A DNA stretch of 64,000 bases from Paenibacillus sp. J45TS6. GTDB taxonomy: Bacteria; Bacillota; Bacilli; Paenibacillales; Paenibacillaceae. Position numbers and translations under genes: made by a program. The stretch is from the NCBI RefSeq assembly GCF_018403285.1, contig NZ_BOSJ01000004.1:186001-250000 (forward strand), in the 5' to 3' direction. Under the pieces are notes generated by a model. That model was given only the letters and a program-made list of their open reading frames with translations, was not told the DNA's origin and did not search any database. How positions within the stretch are numbered: the first letter of the stretch is position 1; each line of letters starts with the position of its first letter. Below, one piece after another: positions 10,004 to 18,153 of this stretch.

Positions 10004-10047
10004 AGAAGAAGACCGGGTGAATTGAACCCGGTCTTCTTCTTTTTTTA
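10004..10047 (+). terminator. Rho-independent terminator after ispH
   Basis: A 15-bp stem (10004-10018 / 10026-10040) with GAATTGA-type loop precedes a run of seven Ts. Confidence 0.92.
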
Positions 10048-10114
10048 AGAATGCAAAAAAATCAGCAGATATATCGGTATCAATTTAATATAGAGCGCAT
10101 AAAGTAAGGAGAGC

Positions 10115-10143
10115 TTGACGCGAAGTTATAAAACATGTATAGT
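10115..10143 (+). promoter_or_regulatory. SigA-type promoter for aroF
   Basis: TTGACG and TATAGT with a 17-bp spacer, about 115 bp before the start codon. No T-box or riboswitch fold was recognised in the leader. Confidence 0.65.
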
Positions 10144-10258
10144 TGCTTTAACGTATAAAAGCTTAAAAGCGAACAAGCGTTTAAGTGTAATAGTGTGAAT
10201 AACAACTGAGGTCTCTCATAGAGTATGATTTCACATTCGAAAGGTGGAGAATAATACC

Positions 10259-11308
10259 ATGATCGTTATAACAGGAAACACCACACCGGAAGAACAGATT
10301 CAAGATATTATTTCAGCGATTGAAAAGGAAGGACTTCAAGTTCACCTTTCCCGCGGTAATGATCGTACTGTTATTGGACTGATCGGAACTGTTGAACCTA
10401 AACTGGCTGAACACTTACGGCAAATGAAAGGTGTAGAGAACGTAGTGAAAATTTCGAAGTCTTACAAACTAGCAAGTCGTGACTTTCATCCTGAAGATAC
10501 CGTTATTTCTATAAAAGGGGTTAATATAGGCGGCGGTGAGCTTGTCGTAATGGGCGGTCCTTGTGCTGTGGAATCGGCAGAGCAGATCGATGAGATTGCG
10601 GGTCTTGTAAAAGCAGCGGGTGGGCAAGTGCTGCGCGGCGGAGCATTTAAACCTCGCACAGGACCTTATAGCTTTCAAGGAGTGGGAGTAGAAGGACTTA
10701 TTATGATGGCAGAAGCCGGAAAAAAACATGACCTTCTGACTATTACAGAAGTCATGACACCTGAATATGTTGATATTTGTGCGGAATATGCAGATATTCT
10801 TCAAGTGGGTACTCGGAACATGCAAAACTTTGATTTGCTGCGGAAACTCGGTACATGTGGTAAACCGGTTCTGCTAAAACGTGGATTTAGTGCAACTTAC
10901 GATGAACTTCTGAATGCAGCGGAATATATCCTTGCAGGAGGAAATCCAAACGTTATGCTATGTGAACGAGGAATCCGTACGTTTGAGACGTACACTCGAA
11001 ATACTCTGGATTTGTCAGCTATACCTGTTCTGAAAGACCTTAGCCATTTACCTGTTATCTCTGACCCTAGTCATGGTACAGGGCGCAGAGAGCTTGTAGA
11101 ACCGATGACAAAGGCTTCTGTGGCTGCAGGAGCAGATGGACTTATTATTGAAATGCATACAGATCCAGACAACTCAATGACAGGCGATGGAGTTCAATCC
11201 TTATTCCCAGATCAATTCGCTGGACTCCTTCAAGATCTAGAGAAGCTGGCACCAATCGTTGGTAAATCATTTAGCACAAAAAAAGCGCCTTTGATTCATC
11301 AAAGTTGA
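10259..11308 (+). CDS. aroF: 3-deoxy-7-phosphoheptulonate (DAHP) synthase
   Basis: 349 residues from the ATG at 10259; the GTG at 10244 overlaps the ribosome binding site AAAGGTGGAG and is unlikely. It condenses phosphoenolpyruvate with erythrose 4-phosphate, the first step of aromatic amino-acid synthesis. An N-terminal ferredoxin-like regulatory domain (about 1-70) precedes the TIM barrel of the KDO8P/DAHP-beta family with GGPCAVES, LRGGAFKPRTGPYSFQG, VGTRNMQNF, LKRGF, CERGIRTFE, DPSHGTG and IEMHTDPDNS. The N-terminal extension fits feedback-regulated forms. Confidence 0.95.
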   Translation: MIVITGNTTPEEQIQDIISAIEKEGLQVHLSRGNDRTVIGLIGTVEPKLAEHLRQMKGVENVVKISKSYKLASRDFHPEDTVISIKGVNIGGGELVVMGGPCAVESAEQIDEIAGLVKAAGGQVLRGGAFKPRTGPYSFQGVGVEGLIMMAEAGKKHDLLTITEVMTPEYVDICAEYADILQVGTRNMQNFDLLRKLGTCGKPVLLKRGFSATYDELLNAAEYILAGGNPNVMLCERGIRTFETYTRNTLDLSAIPVLKDLSHLPVISDPSHGTGRRELVEPMTKASVAAGADGLIIEMHTDPDNSMTGDGVQSLFPDQFAGLLQDLEKLAPIVGKSFSTKKAPLIHQS

Positions 11309-11329
11309 TGTAAGGTTTGATATTTTATG

Positions 11330-11373
11330 AATAGCCTATAATCTCGTTCTATAGAACGAGGTTATAGGCTATT
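11330..11373. terminator. 44-bp near-perfect palindrome after aroF
   Basis: The arms pair over 22 bp with one G-U pair. There is no long T tract on either side, so it may terminate weakly or stabilise the mRNA 3' end. Confidence 0.55.
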
Positions 11374-11400
11374 AGTCTATAATCCTATCAATCCTGCTAG

Positions 11401-11417
11401 TGTCAGCAATTCTCACA
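11401..11417. promoter_or_regulatory. GlnR/TnrA-like operator upstream of glnA
   Basis: TGTCA-N7-TCACA fits the known GlnR/TnrA consensus TGTNA-N7-TNACA exactly. It lies 29 bp before the -35 element of the glnA promoter. Confidence 0.6.
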
Positions 11418-11445
11418 CTAGTATAAAAAATACCTGACATAACTA

Positions 11446-11474
11446 TTGACGATGTAAGATTTGGGATTTATACT
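11446..11474 (+). promoter_or_regulatory. SigA-type promoter for glnA
   Basis: TTGACG-17 bp-TATACT, 82 bp before the glnA start, with a GlnR-like box just upstream. Confidence 0.7.
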
Positions 11475-11555
11475 TACCTCAGTTGAAAATTAGATTGATG
11501 AACATTCACAAGGTTATGGGTGTTTAATGTTCGGATAAATTGGGAGGAAGTACAC

Positions 11556-12980
11556 ATGTCTGTTGAAAATGTATTGAAAACAATCCAAGAAAACAACATT
11601 GAGTGGGTCGATTTTCGTTTTGTAGATTTATCTGGTCGTGCGCATCACATTAGTTTGCCGTCTACCGAAGTAGATGCAGAAACGTTCGTTAATGGAGTAG
11701 CATTTGATGGATCTTCCATTCCAGGCTTCCGTGGTATCGAAGAATCTGACATGGTTATGATGCCAGATCCAGCATCCACTTTTATTGATCCATTTACTCA
11801 ACATCCAACTATTAATATTATGTGTGACATATATACTCCAGATGGTGAGCGTTATGAACGTGACCCGCGCAGTATCGCAGCGAAAGCGGAAGAATATCTA
11901 CAAAAAACAGGGATCGGTACGCGTGCTAATTTCGCTCCAGAATCAGAATTCTTTATTTTTGATGATGTACGTTATGAAAGTGGAACAAACAGCGCTTCTT
12001 TCTTCGTTGATTCCGAAGAAGCTGGATGGAACACCAATCGTAAAGAAGAAGGCGGAAACCTTGGATTTAAAGTCCGCGTAAAAGGTGGATATGTTCCTGT
12101 AGCTCCAGTAGATACACAACAAGATATCCGTAGTGAAATGTCTCGTTTGCTTGAAGAAGCAGGCATGCGCGTAGAACGTCATCACCATGAAGTAGCTACA
12201 GCAGGTCAAGCCGAGATCAATTTCCGTTTTGACACTCTTACGAAAACAGCAGATAATCTCCTCGCATATAAATACATTGTACATAACACAGCCCGTCAAT
12301 ACGGTAAAACGGCAACGTTTATGCCAAAACCTCTGTTTGGTGATAACGGTAGCGGAATGCACGTTCACCAATCTATCTTTGACGGCGACACTCCACTATT
12401 CTATGAAAAAGGCGGATACGCTAACCTTAGTGAAATGGCACTCCATTACATCGGTGGTATTCTATACCATGCTCCAGCATTGATTGCATTAACTAACCCA
12501 AGCACGAACTCATTTAAACGTCTTGTACCTGGTTATGAAGCTCCAGTAAACCTTGTATATTCCAAAGGGAACCGCTCTGCAGCAGTACGTATACCAGTCG
12601 CAGCAGTAACACCTAAAGGATGTCGTATCGAATTCCGTACTCCGGACTCTACAGCGAATCCATACCTTGCATTTGCAGCAATGCTGATGGCAGGTCTTGA
12701 TGGAATCAAACGTAAAATCAATCCTACAGAGCTTGGTTACGGACCAGTAGACAAAAATATCTATGAATTGCCTGAAGACGATAAAGCGAACATTCGCAGT
12801 GTTCCGACTTCTTTAGAAGAAGCACTGGATGCACTGGCTGCGGATTGTGAATTCTTGACTGAAGGCGGCGTATTTACAAAAGATTTCATCGAAAATTACA
12901 TTAAAATCAAACGCAGTGAAGCAAAAGCTGTTGCAATTCGTGTTCATCCACACGAATATAGTCTGTATTATGACTGCTAA
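11556..12980 (+). CDS. glnA: Glutamine synthetase, type I, beta-like length
   Basis: 474 residues from the ATG at 11556 behind GGGAGGAAG; an in-frame ATG at 11520 lacks a site. It makes glutamine from glutamate, ammonia and ATP. It shows VAFDGSSIPGF, PESEFF, HHEVATAGQAEINF, NGSGMHVHQS, NPSTNSFKRLVPGYEAP, NRSAAVRIP and FRTPDSTANPYLAFAA. A Tyr in NIYELPED lies where beta-type enzymes are adenylylated. The length and the insertion around residues 145-170 resemble the beta subtype rather than the ~444-residue alpha enzyme of glnRA operons; no glnR gene is adjacent. Confidence 0.93.
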   Translation: MSVENVLKTIQENNIEWVDFRFVDLSGRAHHISLPSTEVDAETFVNGVAFDGSSIPGFRGIEESDMVMMPDPASTFIDPFTQHPTINIMCDIYTPDGERYERDPRSIAAKAEEYLQKTGIGTRANFAPESEFFIFDDVRYESGTNSASFFVDSEEAGWNTNRKEEGGNLGFKVRVKGGYVPVAPVDTQQDIRSEMSRLLEEAGMRVERHHHEVATAGQAEINFRFDTLTKTADNLLAYKYIVHNTARQYGKTATFMPKPLFGDNGSGMHVHQSIFDGDTPLFYEKGGYANLSEMALHYIGGILYHAPALIALTNPSTNSFKRLVPGYEAPVNLVYSKGNRSAAVRIPVAAVTPKGCRIEFRTPDSTANPYLAFAAMLMAGLDGIKRKINPTELGYGPVDKNIYELPEDDKANIRSVPTSLEEALDALAADCEFLTEGGVFTKDFIENYIKIKRSEAKAVAIRVHPHEYSLYYDC

Positions 12981-13010
12981 GTAGCAATAATATTAATTTA
13001 TATCTTTAAG

Positions 13011-13043
13011 AACCCTCGGGAATGATATTTCCCGGGGGTTTCA
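13011..13043 (+). terminator. Hairpin terminator after glnA
   Basis: Stem AACCCTCGGGAA (13011-13022) / TTTCCCGGGGGTT (13028-13040), with a weak T tail. Confidence 0.7.
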
Positions 13044-13085
13044 TAATATTGTAATATATGTAACGGATATGAGGTATAAATACAC

Positions 13086-13114
13086 TTGAAATCACGAACG
13101 TTTATTGCTATCAT
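13086..13114 (+). promoter_or_regulatory. SigA-type promoter for serC
   Basis: TTGAAA-17 bp-TATCAT, 64 bp before the serC start. Confidence 0.5.
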
Positions 13115-13177
13115 AGCCATTATCATACGTATCATTAGATGTCATATAAAGATAACAGGGAGAGAAGGGCGGTTTCA

Positions 13178-14269
13178 ATGATGAATAAAAGAGCGTTCAA
13201 TTTCAATGCAGGACCAGCAGCATTACCATTAGAGGTGCTCGAACGGGCACAGGCAGAACTTGTAGATTATAAGGGTACTGGCATGTCTATAATGGAAATG
13301 TCTCATCGTGGAGCGGTATATGAATCAGTACATAATGAGGCTCAGGAGCGTTTGTTATCTCTTCTTGGCAATCCTAAAGGTTATAAAGTATTATTTTTGC
13401 AAGGTGGAGCGAGTACACAGTTCGCTATGATCCCTATGAATTTTCTCTCTGCGGGCGTAACAGGTAGTTATGTTAACACAGGCAGCTGGGCTAAGAAAGC
13501 TATCTCAGAAGCGAAAATCATTGGTGAGACCCATATTGCTGCTTCTGGTGAAAGCAGTAAGTTTATGAAGCTGCCAGATCTATCAGGAATAGAGATTGCG
13601 GAGAACGCAGCTTATCTGCATATGACTTCTAATGAAACGATTGAGGGAACCCAGTTCAAGGATTTCCCAGATACGGGTAATACACCGCTTATCGTAGATA
13701 TGTCCAGTGATATTTTGAGCAGACCTCTAGATATGAGCAAGTTTGATATGATTTATGCTGGAGCTCAGAAAAATTTAGGGCCGTCAGGGGTTACCGTAGT
13801 CATCGCTAAAGAAGAAATGTTGACAGATTCACCAAAAACAATTCCATCTATGCTTCGTTATGATACTTTCTTAGGGAACAATTCACTATATAATACGCCT
13901 CCATCCTTTGGAATATATTTAGTAAATGAAGTGCTGAAATGGATTGAAGAACAAGGCGGTCTCGCGCAAGTGGAGAAAGCAAATGAGAAGAAAGCGGGAT
14001 CAATCTACCAAGTGATTGATGAAAGCCAAGGTTTTTACCTCGGCTGTGTAGATGCTGAGGATCGTTCTAGAATGAACGTAACTTTCCGATTGGCTGATGA
14101 AGCACTGGAGAAGGAATTCATTAAACAATCGGAAAAAGAAGGATTTATTGGAATTAAGGGACATCGGAGTGTAGGTGGGCTTCGCGCTTCTATTTATAAT
14201 GCCGTTCCTTCTGAAAGCGTAAAGGCACTTACAGATTTTATGAAACAATTTCAGAAAATAAATGGTTAA
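13178..14269 (+). CDS. serC: Phosphoserine aminotransferase
   Basis: 363 residues from the ATG at 13178, about 8 nt after AGAAGGG; the in-frame ATG at 13139 is too far upstream. It converts 3-phosphohydroxypyruvate to phosphoserine in serine synthesis and also acts in pyridoxal phosphate synthesis in some species. It begins FNFNAGPAALPLEVLE, has FLQGGAS for phosphate binding and the PLP-binding Lys in YAGAQKNLGPSG, and ends with the class V region GHRSVGGLRASIYNAV. It is monocistronic with its own promoter and terminator. Confidence 0.95.
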   Translation: MMNKRAFNFNAGPAALPLEVLERAQAELVDYKGTGMSIMEMSHRGAVYESVHNEAQERLLSLLGNPKGYKVLFLQGGASTQFAMIPMNFLSAGVTGSYVNTGSWAKKAISEAKIIGETHIAASGESSKFMKLPDLSGIEIAENAAYLHMTSNETIEGTQFKDFPDTGNTPLIVDMSSDILSRPLDMSKFDMIYAGAQKNLGPSGVTVVIAKEEMLTDSPKTIPSMLRYDTFLGNNSLYNTPPSFGIYLVNEVLKWIEEQGGLAQVEKANEKKAGSIYQVIDESQGFYLGCVDAEDRSRMNVTFRLADEALEKEFIKQSEKEGFIGIKGHRSVGGLRASIYNAVPSESVKALTDFMKQFQKING

Positions 14270-14299
14270 TACATGAATTATTAAAAAAAATTCTATTTA

Positions 14300-14333
14300 C
14301 CTCCCACAAAAATTTGTGGGAGGCTTTCTTTTA
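14300..14333 (+). terminator. Rho-independent terminator after serC
   Basis: Stem CCTCCCACAAA (14300-14310) / TTTGTGGGAGG (14313-14323) followed by CTTTCTTTT. Confidence 0.88.
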
Positions 14334-14383
14334 TATTATAATTTAATTCTTATACAGTTCATACAAGAGGAGAAATGAGTCAG

Positions 14384-14848
14384 ATGGCATTACACATCGT
14401 ATTAGTGGAACCCGAGATTCCGGCGAATACCGGCAATATAGCAAGAACTTGTGCTGCAACAGGAACCCATCTTCATCTTGTCCACCCGCTTGGTTTTAAC
14501 ACAGATGACCGAACGTTGAAACGTGCAGGGCTGGACTACTGGCATGCCGTGAATATTGAATATCATGATTCCTTTGAAGAAGTACAGCAGAAATATGCCG
14601 GCAGTCGGTTTTTTTATGCAACTACAAAAGCAAAAAATAGGTATTCTGACTTCCAATTTCAGGATGGTGACTTCCTAGTTTTTGGAAAAGAGACAAAAGG
14701 GCTTCCTCCGGAATTGATCGCCAAAAATCAGGAAACCTGTATGCGTATGCCAATGTCAGATGCAGTCAGATCTCTCAATTTGTCCAATTCTGCGGCAATA
14801 ATCGTATATGAGGCGCTAAAACAACTAGATTTCCCTGGAATGGAGTAA
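14384..14848 (+). CDS. trmL: tRNA (cytidine/uridine-2'-O-)-methyltransferase TrmL
   Basis: 154 residues from the ATG at 14384, 11 nt after AGGAG; an ATG at 14375 lies too close to that site. SPOUT-class enzyme that methylates the wobble base of tRNA-Leu using S-adenosylmethionine. The start MALHIVLVEPEIPANTGNIAR, FGKETKGLP and the knot motif with SLNLSNSAAIIVYEAL are all present. The length is normal for the family. It stands alone between a terminator and the abrB-like gene. Confidence 0.93.
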   Translation: MALHIVLVEPEIPANTGNIARTCAATGTHLHLVHPLGFNTDDRTLKRAGLDYWHAVNIEYHDSFEEVQQKYAGSRFFYATTKAKNRYSDFQFQDGDFLVFGKETKGLPPELIAKNQETCMRMPMSDAVRSLNLSNSAAIIVYEALKQLDFPGME

Positions 14849-14926
14849 TTTAGTTCATTTTAGTAACTGTCTTTCCTAATTATGGTAACTAAAATAAAGT
14901 TAATAATTTTATTAATTATTGCAGGA

Positions 14927-14954
14927 TTCGACAAAAACGTAGCGAATGTATAAA
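14927..14954 (+). promoter_or_regulatory. Promoter of the abrB-like gene overlapped by a Spo0A-box-like site
   Basis: TTCGACAAAA at 14927-14936 is the reverse complement of TTTTGTCGAA, a full match to the known 0A box. It overlaps a possible -35 (TTCGAC), with TATAAA 16 bp downstream. The gene starts 51 bp later. Spo0A~P repression of abrB is established in Bacillus; here it is inferred. Confidence 0.5.
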
Positions 14955-15005
14955 CTATAGTTCTATTGTACCTAGAAATATTTTGAACAGGAGTGTGTAC
15001 TGTTA

Positions 15006-15260
15006 ATGAAACCTGCTGGAGTAGTGCGAAAAGTAGACCAACTTGGAAGAATTGTGCTTCCTAAATCTTTACGTAAAAGATATCAAATGAATGAGGGAGA
15101 TCCTGTGGAGATCCTCGTACAAGGTGATCACATCATCCTTGAGCGCTATCGTCCTAAATGTATTTTCTGTGGATCGATGGAAGAAGTAAATGATTTTAAA
15201 GATCGTTATATTTGTGCTTCTTGCCTCACAGAAATGACGGGGCTTCAAGAAAACGCCTAA
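15006..15260 (+). CDS. AbrB-family transition-state regulator
   Basis: 84 residues. The N-terminal swapped-hairpin DNA-binding domain (about 1-50) reads KPAGVVRKVDQLGRIVLPKSLRK, characteristic of AbrB/Abh/SpoVT. The C-terminal part contains two CxxC pairs (CIFCG and CASC), a possible zinc knuckle of the AbrB type. Such proteins hold back stationary-phase genes until Spo0A rises. It follows AACAGGAGTG. It may be an AbrB orthologue or a paralogue such as Abh; sequence alone does not decide. Confidence 0.88.
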   Translation: MKPAGVVRKVDQLGRIVLPKSLRKRYQMNEGDPVEILVQGDHIILERYRPKCIFCGSMEEVNDFKDRYICASCLTEMTGLQENA

Positions 15261-15317
15261 TCACCCTGGTGGAGACAGATTGCAGGCGTGATAGATAACT
15301 TACGTCTAGTTCTAACA

Positions 15318-15353
15318 AAAAAAAGCTCACCTCATAGAGGCGAGCTTTTTTTT
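15318..15353. terminator. Bidirectional terminator
   Basis: A stem GCTCACCTC / GAGGCGAGC with an ATA loop is flanked by A7 and T8. It serves the abrB-like gene on the plus strand and the small minus-strand gene at 15361-15465. Confidence 0.88.
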
Positions 15354-15360
15354 GTTGTTT

Positions 15361-15465
15361 CTAAAGACCTTTTGTCTTGTCATCATTATAGGAGGACGTC
15401 AAGATTCCTACTGTGTAAAGGACAAGGACTATGGTGATGATCCAGAAAGTCAACGAGAATGACAT
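15361..15465 (-). CDS. 34-residue single-span membrane peptide
   Basis: A short reading frame encodes MSFSLTFWIITIVLVLYTVG, then ILTSSYNDDKTKGL. One hydrophobic helix (about 4-22) is followed by a polar, charged tail. The start has an ideal AGGAGGTG site 8 nt upstream on the minus strand, and the gene ends at the bidirectional terminator. Strong translation signals and the membrane-helix pattern make it a credible gene. The function is unknown; I do not recognise a family. It is divergent from nothing and convergent with the abrB-like gene. Confidence 0.65.
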   Translation of the reverse strand: MSFSLTFWIITIVLVLYTVGILTSSYNDDKTKGL

Positions 15466-15567
15466 GTCATCCACCTCCTGTTAATCTCGCAGCCCTTATT
15501 ATACCTATTTTTCTATAAAAAAGGAATCTTTTCCCTGTTAGAGCGAATCACGAATCATTACATGGAT

Positions 15568-16635
15568 TTATTCATAAAACAAAAAATGAGTAGGTACTTT
15601 TCTAAGATTTCCATCGGATGGATCATTTACAACCTTTCCATTCAGAACAAGAGAGGATGAGCCGCCTCCATCAAGGTTATAGGCATCTTGAACTCCAAGG
15701 GTATACAATTTATGCTGCAGTTCTTCTAAAGTGGCACCAGAGCTTCCTTTTTCGTTATAACCGTCGATTACGAGAATAAGCAGTTGATCATCTTTATAAT
15801 TGCCAATGACGGTACGAGGAGCACGGCGCGGTGTGTTTTTCCATTTGGAAGGGATAACCGTCTTTTTGCCATTCTTCATCAGCATAGGGACAAACGTAGC
15901 ACCAAATACAGGCTCTTGCTGATCTAGGGCATATTTACTGAAATACTTCCCGCCTATGAGTTTCCCCTCTTTATTCATTCCCACAAAAGCGAGATCTTTG
16001 ATACTCGGATGAAAACCTGTTACGTATTTTCCATCTTGTACTGTTGTGCTGAGCGGATATCTTTTTCCCCCGCTTTCTGCATATCCCCCCGCATTGATTC
16101 CGGCCACAGCTCCGCCGCGAAGAACAGCTTGCAGGGTTGTCTGAGAAGATCCAAGCTTATCGTCAAGAGCCATTTGCATGGCGGAAGGATCTTTGAGTTT
16201 TATTTTCATCGCAAACCCATGGTAAGTACCAGGATTCACTTTAAAAAGTTCGATGCGGATACGGTCACTATCAACGACTTCGTAAGGCACACCTAATTTT
16301 GTCTGAATCCGCCGATTATAGACCGCTTCGGGTTTCTTAGCTTGGGCTGCCGTCATATTCGCAATACTTTGCATGGTTTTACTTGTACTGTTATAAAGTT
16401 CGGTTGTTCTTTGAATGGACGAGGATGTACTCTCGGCGAGTGCCTTTGCCGTATCCAGGTCACTTTTAATTCCTTCGGTTGTAGAACGAATATCACTTGA
16501 GGGAACATAATGTTCCACCGGTTCTGTAACTTCGATAACAAGGGGCTGCTGAAGTAACAAAAGACAAAGAATGATTCCGACGAACGGTGCTGTCGAAAGC
16601 ATCAGGAAACGGTTCAATCTTTTAACAGTGATCAT
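15568..16635 (-). CDS. Membrane-anchored phosphodiester glycosidase-family protein (NAGPA domain)
   Basis: 355 residues. An N-terminal hydrophobic segment (about 12-32) anchors it. A predicted coiled linker follows, then the NAGPA/DUF2233 domain (about 150-355) with NAGGYAESG, RRAPRTVIGNYKDDQLLILVIDG and the signature YNLDGGGSSSLVLNGKVVN. Family members cleave phosphodiester-linked sugars in exopolysaccharide or wall polymer metabolism; the substrate is not predictable. Its start overlaps the stop of the upstream gene by 4 nt, so the two form one transcription unit. Confidence 0.85.
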   Translation of the reverse strand: MITVKRLNRFLMLSTAPFVGIILCLLLLQQPLVIEVTEPVEHYVPSSDIRSTTEGIKSDLDTAKALAESTSSSIQRTTELYNSTSKTMQSIANMTAAQAKKPEAVYNRRIQTKLGVPYEVVDSDRIRIELFKVNPGTYHGFAMKIKLKDPSAMQMALDDKLGSSQTTLQAVLRGGAVAGINAGGYAESGGKRYPLSTTVQDGKYVTGFHPSIKDLAFVGMNKEGKLIGGKYFSKYALDQQEPVFGATFVPMLMKNGKKTVIPSKWKNTPRRAPRTVIGNYKDDQLLILVIDGYNEKGSSGATLEELQHKLYTLGVQDAYNLDGGGSSSLVLNGKVVNDPSDGNLRKVPTHFLFYE

Positions 16636-17042
16636 TTAAGTAAATCCATTTTCTTCTGGAGCGTGTCCAGCTGTTTTTTGACTTCTCTAAGCTCTGTGTA
16701 CAACTGATTGCTGTTATCGGATGTGTTACCTGCATTGTCTTTTGTAAAAGTCAGCAGTTCATTAAAAGTCTTAACTTGTTCCTGGATTGCAGCGATTTCA
16801 GAACCGATATCTTCCATTTGAAGTTGATATTCTTGTTTGACAGCAGTGAGCTGTTCATTCGTATAGGTTTTCATCTCTACTACCATTTGCTGTTTCAGAT
16901 AATTGCTATAGGAATAAGCTGCAAAGATGCCAATAGCAATAATAATGATCCATAGGATCAGGAACATGCGGACAGAGCGTTTGTTCTTACTTGCAGTTTG
17001 CCTGGTAGGATGGCTTGGTGACTGCTCTGTAGATCGATCCAA
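16632..17042 (-). CDS. Single-span membrane protein with periplasmic-side coiled coil
   Basis: 136 residues. A basic cytoplasmic N-terminus (about 1-25) precedes one membrane helix (about 26-46) and a heptad-rich helix to the C-terminus (KQEYQLQMEDIGSEIAAIQ and ELREVKKQLDTLQKKMD). It overlaps the glycosidase gene by 4 nt (ATGA), suggesting coupled translation and a joint role, perhaps as a scaffold for the glycosidase at the membrane (inference). No known family was recognised. Confidence 0.75.
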   Translation of the reverse strand: MDRSTEQSPSHPTRQTASKNKRSVRMFLILWIIIIAIGIFAAYSYSNYLKQQMVVEMKTYTNEQLTAVKQEYQLQMEDIGSEIAAIQEQVKTFNELLTFTKDNAGNTSDNSNQLYTELREVKKQLDTLQKKMDLLK

Positions 17043-17157
17043 TTTTCACCACTCCTCGCATTAATCGACTATATTCTATGATTTTCCAGACCTCATTCTA
17101 TCACGGCCCTATCATTTCCGCAAAAAACGCCTTCTGGGCCAATTTAAACAAAAAGAG

Positions 17158-17229
17158 ATTGCATCGGAAGGAAGTCCTAGGATACAATTTCATATATAGA
17201 CCAAATTAAGGACTTAAGAGGGATGCAAT
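17158..17229. other. Intergenic region 17043-17383 with a widely spaced inverted repeat
   Basis: No gene was seen in this 341-nt divergent gap. ATTGCATC near 17158 and GATGCAAT near 17222 are reverse complements about 55 nt apart. They could be paired operator half-sites or the base of a folded leader for the response regulator at 17384. Nothing firmer is visible. Confidence 0.3.
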
Positions 17230-17383
17230 TTTCGACAATATGTGATCTGTTTAACCATTTATGTATGAGGCTTCCTCTAAACAACGATTGCCGCAACATA
17301 TGGAATGTAAGTCATAAAATAGGCGATAACATCGATCTAACGATCTTTTAAATATATATACTAATTTACTAGGGGGAGTTTTT

Positions 17384-18037
17384 ATGAGAAAGGACTGGCA
17401 GGTGGTCTTAATTGATATACATCCGACGAGTATGCTAGGTACAAAGCTGATTTTAGAAGAACATCAAGATTTGAGTGTAAAAGCAATGGTTTCAACAGGT
17501 AGAGAGGGACTTATAGAAGTTGATAGACTTCATCCTGATCTAGTGCTAATGGATTATAAATTGCCGGATGGAGAAGCTGATCATTTCATTGAACAGATGA
17601 AGCAATTATCAGCAGACACACATATCATCGTAATGACAGATGAAGACGATTTGAAAATATTCAGAAAATATATCGGGATCGGCGCGAGCGGAGTTATTTC
17701 TAAGCAATCTTCACCGCTGAAATTGATTCATCTCATCACAGGATTGCGTGAAGGACTAGCCTCTATTCCTCTGACATGGCTGCAGAATGAAGATTGGGGT
17801 CAACTAGGAGAGCCAGAACTTGATGTGGATATCCAGCTCACTGACATGGAGAAGTTCATTATGGAAAGAATTGTTCAAGGGATAACGTACGATAAGATCG
17901 CTAAAGAGATTAATGTAAGTCGCAGATCGGTTGATAATTATTTGCGGAAAATATATACGAAATTAGGTGTATCAAGCAGAGCACAAGCTATTGAGCAGTT
18001 TACGCTATACACCAAATCCAAAAAACCACATATATAA
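17384..18037 (+). CDS. Orphan LuxR-family response regulator
   Basis: 217 residues, starting after TAGGGGGAG. The receiver domain retains the acceptor Asp in LVLMDYKLPDG and Lys in GVISKQSS, but the first acidic pair is reduced to a single Asp in VVLIDIHP. The C-terminal HTH contains LTDMEKFIMERIVQGITYDKI and SRRSVDNYLRKIYTKLGVSSRAQAIE. No kinase gene is adjacent. The architecture resembles ComA/DegU-like regulators; its kinase and targets are unknown. Confidence 0.85.
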   Translation: MRKDWQVVLIDIHPTSMLGTKLILEEHQDLSVKAMVSTGREGLIEVDRLHPDLVLMDYKLPDGEADHFIEQMKQLSADTHIIVMTDEDDLKIFRKYIGIGASGVISKQSSPLKLIHLITGLREGLASIPLTWLQNEDWGQLGEPELDVDIQLTDMEKFIMERIVQGITYDKIAKEINVSRRSVDNYLRKIYTKLGVSSRAQAIEQFTLYTKSKKPHI

Positions 18038-18153
18038 CCTGAGCAGGTAGAGAAGGCATATTGCTTCATGGCAGCGAATAGCTTTTATACGTCTGGGTTC
18101 TTGTTATAATTAAGCAAGGGTCATGTTTCGAATAAAAAATAGGGAGGACTGAC

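Noticed and set aside
10048-10258. T-box or other riboswitch before aroF
   Set aside because: The leader has a good promoter but no T-box sequence, specifier loop or terminator/antiterminator pair.
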